Below are positions 30,940-33,011 of a stretch of DNA of 33,011 nt, piece after piece. The position numbers and the translations under genes were made by a program. The first letter of the stretch is position 1. Every line of letters starts with the position of its first letter. The notes under the pieces are model-generated. The model saw only the letters and a list, made by a program, of their open reading frames with translations, made no database searches and was not told where the DNA came from. Origin of the DNA: an uncultured Lachnospiraceae bacterium (GTDB lineage Bacteria > Bacillota > Clostridia > Lachnospirales > Lachnospiraceae); NCBI GenBank assembly GCA_946491665.1, contig CAMLYL010000032.1, forward strand, positions 1-33,011, in the 5' to 3' direction.

Positions 30940-31607
30940 ACATCATCCTCCATCCGGTAACCAAAGCTGCGGATTGTTTTCAGACAGGCGGGATTGTGCA
31001 GTTTTTCCCGCAATCTTTTCATCGTAACCGTCAGTGTATTATCGTTCACAAAGTTCCCTCTGGAATCCCAGATCTTCTCCAGAAGCTGCTGCCTCGTCAC
31101 CGTTTTCCCTTTATTCTCCATCAGCCTCAGAAGCAGTTCATACTCCGGCTGGCTCAGCTTCACCTCCCTGTGATCGCAGAACACCGCCATTTTCTCCCTG
31201 TCCAGGGTCAGCGGACCGCAGACCAGCCGCGGCGCTTCCTTCCTCTCCGCTCTGCGCAGCAGCGCCAGGATCCGTGAGTACAAAATCTCCAGCTCAAAGG
31301 GCTTTATCACATAATCATCCGCCCCATACTGAAATCCCGATACAATATCATGGGAGTCTCCCCGGACTGTCAGAAAAATCAGCGGCAGAAACTCCCACCG
31401 GGAGCGGACCCACTGACAGAAGAGATCCCCCTGCCCGTCCGGCATATTCCAGTCCACAAGAATGAGATCCGGCGTGTGATCTTTCAAAGCCTGCCGCGTC
31501 TCTGCAATGGTCCGAAAAACAGTGACGCGCATATTCTGTTGTTCCAGATATTCTTTCACCGATTGCGCAATGGATGCATCATCTTCCACATAATAGATTT
31601 CTGTCAT
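30936..31607 (-). CDS. OmpR/PhoB family response regulator
   Basis: A 223-residue regulator. The receiver domain (1-120) has the acidic pair Glu8/Asp9, phosphoacceptor Asp52 (ILVDWNMPDG), Thr80 and Lys102 (VIKPFE). The C-terminal winged helix (about 128-220) has the standard PEYELLLRLMENKGKTVTRQQLLEKIWDS ... VNDNTLTVTMKRLREKL text. The pair, with its kinase and the MacB-like transporter downstream, matches the common Firmicute module for sensing envelope-active compounds. GGAGGGAG precedes the start. Confidence 0.95.
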   Translation of the reverse strand: MTEIYYVEDDASIAQSVKEYLEQQNMRVTVFRTIAETRQALKDHTPDLILVDWNMPDGQGDLFCQWVRSRWEFLPLIFLTVRGDSHDIVSGFQYGADDYVIKPFELEILYSRILALLRRAERKEAPRLVCGPLTLDREKMAVFCDHREVKLSQPEYELLLRLMENKGKTVTRQQLLEKIWDSRGNFVNDNTLTVTMKRLREKLHNPACLKTIRSFGYRMEDDV

Positions 31608-31637
31608 GGCGCTGCTCCCTCCGAATCATCGACACAG

Positions 31638-31666
31638 TATAAAGCCGCTGTGCATTATATTGTCCA
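31638..31666 (-). promoter_or_regulatory. Candidate promoter of the two-component operon
   Basis: Minus-strand TGGACA (31666-31661), 17 bases, TTTATA (31643-31638), with TATACT as an alternative -10 two bases on. It overlaps the 3' end of the DUF4143 ATPase gene. Motif match only. Confidence 0.35.
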
Positions 31667-32878
31667 GACGGGAACGATATAGTTGTCCCTGTCAATCGCT
31701 CCCACTCCCGGCTTCATGCAGACCACCGCTCCTTTTCCTCTTGGCACAGATGCTTTATCAAGAAGACGAAATACCCGCGTCAGTTCCGTGCCCGGATTAG
31801 ATGTCTTTTTAATCTCAATCGGATTCAGAACCCCATCATGTTCCAGCACAATGTCGATCTCCCTGGCATCCTTATCTCTGTAATAGTACATATACGGTTC
31901 CCGCCCTGAGTTCATATATGTTTTTGCAATCTCTGACACTACATAATTTTCCAGAACTGCTCCATTCATGGCCCCGCTCTCCAGTACCTCCGCACTGCTC
32001 CATCTGGTCAGATAGCAGACAAGACCCGTGTCATAAAAATACAGCTTAGGCGTCTTCACCAGTCTTTTCAGCAGATTATTGGAATAGGGATGCAGATAAA
32101 ATATAATCCCCAGTTTTTCCAGAATCCGCAGCCAGTCCTTCGCCTGTTTCTGATTGATATCCGCATCCTGGGCAATCTCAGATACATTCAGCATCTGGGA
32201 ACACCGGGCTGCTGCCGCAGTGATAAAACGATAAAATTTCAGGGAATCAATTGCATCTGACAACTCTTTTACATCACGTTCTATATATGTTGAAATATAA
32301 CTGCTGTAAAAAATCTGACTGTTGGAATTCTGACCACTGATAATGGCAGGCATGGAGCCTCTGTAAATTCTCTGGAAAATCTCATTCACATCCGCAGGAA
32401 TCCGCGTCTGCTCTCTTTCCTTCAGAGTATTCAGATCCAGTTTAAAAGGCGTCATGGTAGAACCGCAGATTTCAGCCTGTGCCAGCGATGTCATCGACAG
32501 GACTGCCACCCGTCCCGCCAACGATTCCTGTACTCCGTCCATCAGTTTAAACACCTGGGAACCCGTAAGCCAGAATGCCCCCGGTTCATAATGAGTATCC
32601 ACATATATTTTAATATACGTAAACAGTTCCGGCGCATACTGCACTTCATCCACCAGAACCGGCGGCTTGTGAAGCTGCAGAAAAAGCTCCGGATCTTCCC
32701 TGGCAAGGCTCCGTTCACTCAGATCATCCAGAGAAACATATCCCCGTCCGGTATTTTCCATCAGGTTCTGCAGCATGGTAGTCTTTCCCACCTGCCGGGG
32801 GCCCGTCACCAGCACTACCGGATATTCTTCCGTTACCTGTTTTACAATCACCTCGAGATTTCTTGGAATATAGTTCAT
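31655..32878 (-). CDS. Intact AAA-type ATPase with C-terminal DUF4143 domain
   Basis: A 407-residue protein of the COG1373 family. Walker A is GPRQVGKTT (26-34), Walker B VLVDEVQ (75-80), and the sensor strand WLTGSQ follows. A helical and winged-helix middle region (LSDAIDSLKFYRFITAAAARCSQMLN) leads to the DUF4143 part (YFYDTGLVCYLTRW, GAVLENYVVSEI) with the restriction-nuclease-like motif YYRDKDAREIDIVLEHDGVLNPIEIKK. The D-x(n)-E-x-K pattern hints at a nuclease core; the role in the cell is unknown. Three degraded relatives occur in this window. Own promoter at 32916-32944. Confidence 0.92.
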   Translation of the reverse strand: MNYIPRNLEVIVKQVTEEYPVVLVTGPRQVGKTTMLQNLMENTGRGYVSLDDLSERSLAREDPELFLQLHKPPVLVDEVQYAPELFTYIKIYVDTHYEPGAFWLTGSQVFKLMDGVQESLAGRVAVLSMTSLAQAEICGSTMTPFKLDLNTLKEREQTRIPADVNEIFQRIYRGSMPAIISGQNSNSQIFYSSYISTYIERDVKELSDAIDSLKFYRFITAAAARCSQMLNVSEIAQDADINQKQAKDWLRILEKLGIIFYLHPYSNNLLKRLVKTPKLYFYDTGLVCYLTRWSSAEVLESGAMNGAVLENYVVSEIAKTYMNSGREPYMYYYRDKDAREIDIVLEHDGVLNPIEIKKTSNPGTELTRVFRLLDKASVPRGKGAVVCMKPGVGAIDRDNYIVPVWTI

Positions 32879-32915
32879 ATCGCCATCTCCTTCGGCTGTT
32901 TTTTATTATAATTCC

Positions 32916-32944
32916 ATTTTAACCGATTATTATAAAGACTGCAA
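32916..32944 (-). promoter_or_regulatory. Promoter of the DUF4143 ATPase gene
   Basis: Minus-strand TTGCAG (32944-32939), 17 bases, TAAAAT (32921-32916), about 40 bases before the start codon. The repeated TTATTATAA (near 32903 and 32928) makes the region very A+T rich, so alternative -10 elements are possible. Confidence 0.5.
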
Positions 32945-33011
32945 GACGAGGGTGTTCTTGAGTTTCCGCAGAATTATCCCCCTAAGATAAATCTGTTGAG
33001 TTTTGTTCTCC

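Noticed and set aside
31655-32878. Interpretation as a toxin-antitoxin or complete defence system
   Set aside because: The DUF4143 ATPase stands alone with its own promoter and no small partner gene, so a system call is not supported.
1-33011. tRNA, rRNA, origin, attachment sites, prophage or conjugative genes
   Set aside because: None seen on either strand when reading through the gene gaps.

Overview
The window looks like a chromosomal segment of a gut-type Clostridia, most likely Lachnospiraceae. This is inferred from the gene families (DUF4143 ATPases, DUF4097 and DUF362 lipoproteins, a TIGR04076 protein, Flavodoxin_4-type flavodoxins, a MerR/ABC pair), strong GGAGG ribosome binding sites, sigma-A type promoters and intermediate G+C. 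I see no tRNA, rRNA, CRISPR array, phage gene or complete insertion sequence. Almost all genes lie on the minus strand; the plus strand carries mainly regulators (TetR, MerR, LysR, ArsR).

Layout. 1-2.4 kb: a TetR regulator and a convergent AraC/EamA exporter pair. 2.6-6.1 kb: a four-gene minus-strand operon (ABC ATPase, permease, GNAT acetyltransferase, DUF4097 lipoprotein) divergent from a MerR regulator; the promoter facing the operon has the 19-bp spacer and internal palindrome typical of MerR control. 6.2-7.2 kb: a decayed ATPase remnant and a TIGR04076 protein. 7.3-21.3 kb: a large redox region built from several transcription units. It contains three aldo-keto reductases (one with bound Fe-S clusters, one internally deleted), three flavodoxin-type genes (one broken, one an exported lipoprotein with a cyclophilin-like domain), a free cyclophilin-like protein, an Fe-S flavoprotein, a cupin, a carboxymuconolactone-decarboxylase protein, an exported DUF362 lipoprotein, a YraQ-type permease, an alpha/beta hydrolase, a sugar O-acetyltransferase, a flavin reductase, a LysR regulator, and an ORF joining a LysR N-terminus to the C-terminal half of a flavodoxin. 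21.4-22.3 kb: a DUF3737 beta-helix protein. 22.6-25.4 kb: a Cd/Zn/Pb-type P1B ATPase with a separately encoded metal-binding domain, divergent from an ArsR/SmtB regulator. 25.4-26.6 kb: two collapsed DUF4143 ATPase copies. 26.7-31.6 kb: an OmpR-type two-component system followed by a MacB/FtsX-type ABC transporter with a highly structured leader. 31.7-32.9 kb: an intact DUF4143 ATPase.

Two themes stand out. First, the redox region looks like a multi-operon regulon for reducing or detoxifying small carbonyl, quinone or similar electrophilic compounds, with an unusual extracellular branch (flavodoxin-cyclophilin and DUF362 lipoproteins); its real substrate cannot be read from sequence. Second, internal deletions recur: a flavodoxin missing its middle, an aldo-keto reductase missing roughly 130 residues in frame, the LysR/flavodoxin fusion, and two DUF4143 ATPase copies cut down by one or two deletions each. 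Some of the resulting ORFs remain open and keep promoters and ribosome binding sites.

After the remnants are counted, no gene-free stretch exceeds 300 bases. The longest gaps (9448-9714 and 22286-22582) hold inverted repeats, promoters or terminators described below; 26161-26392 holds a TTGACA-N18-TAAAAT promoter and otherwise nothing I recognise.
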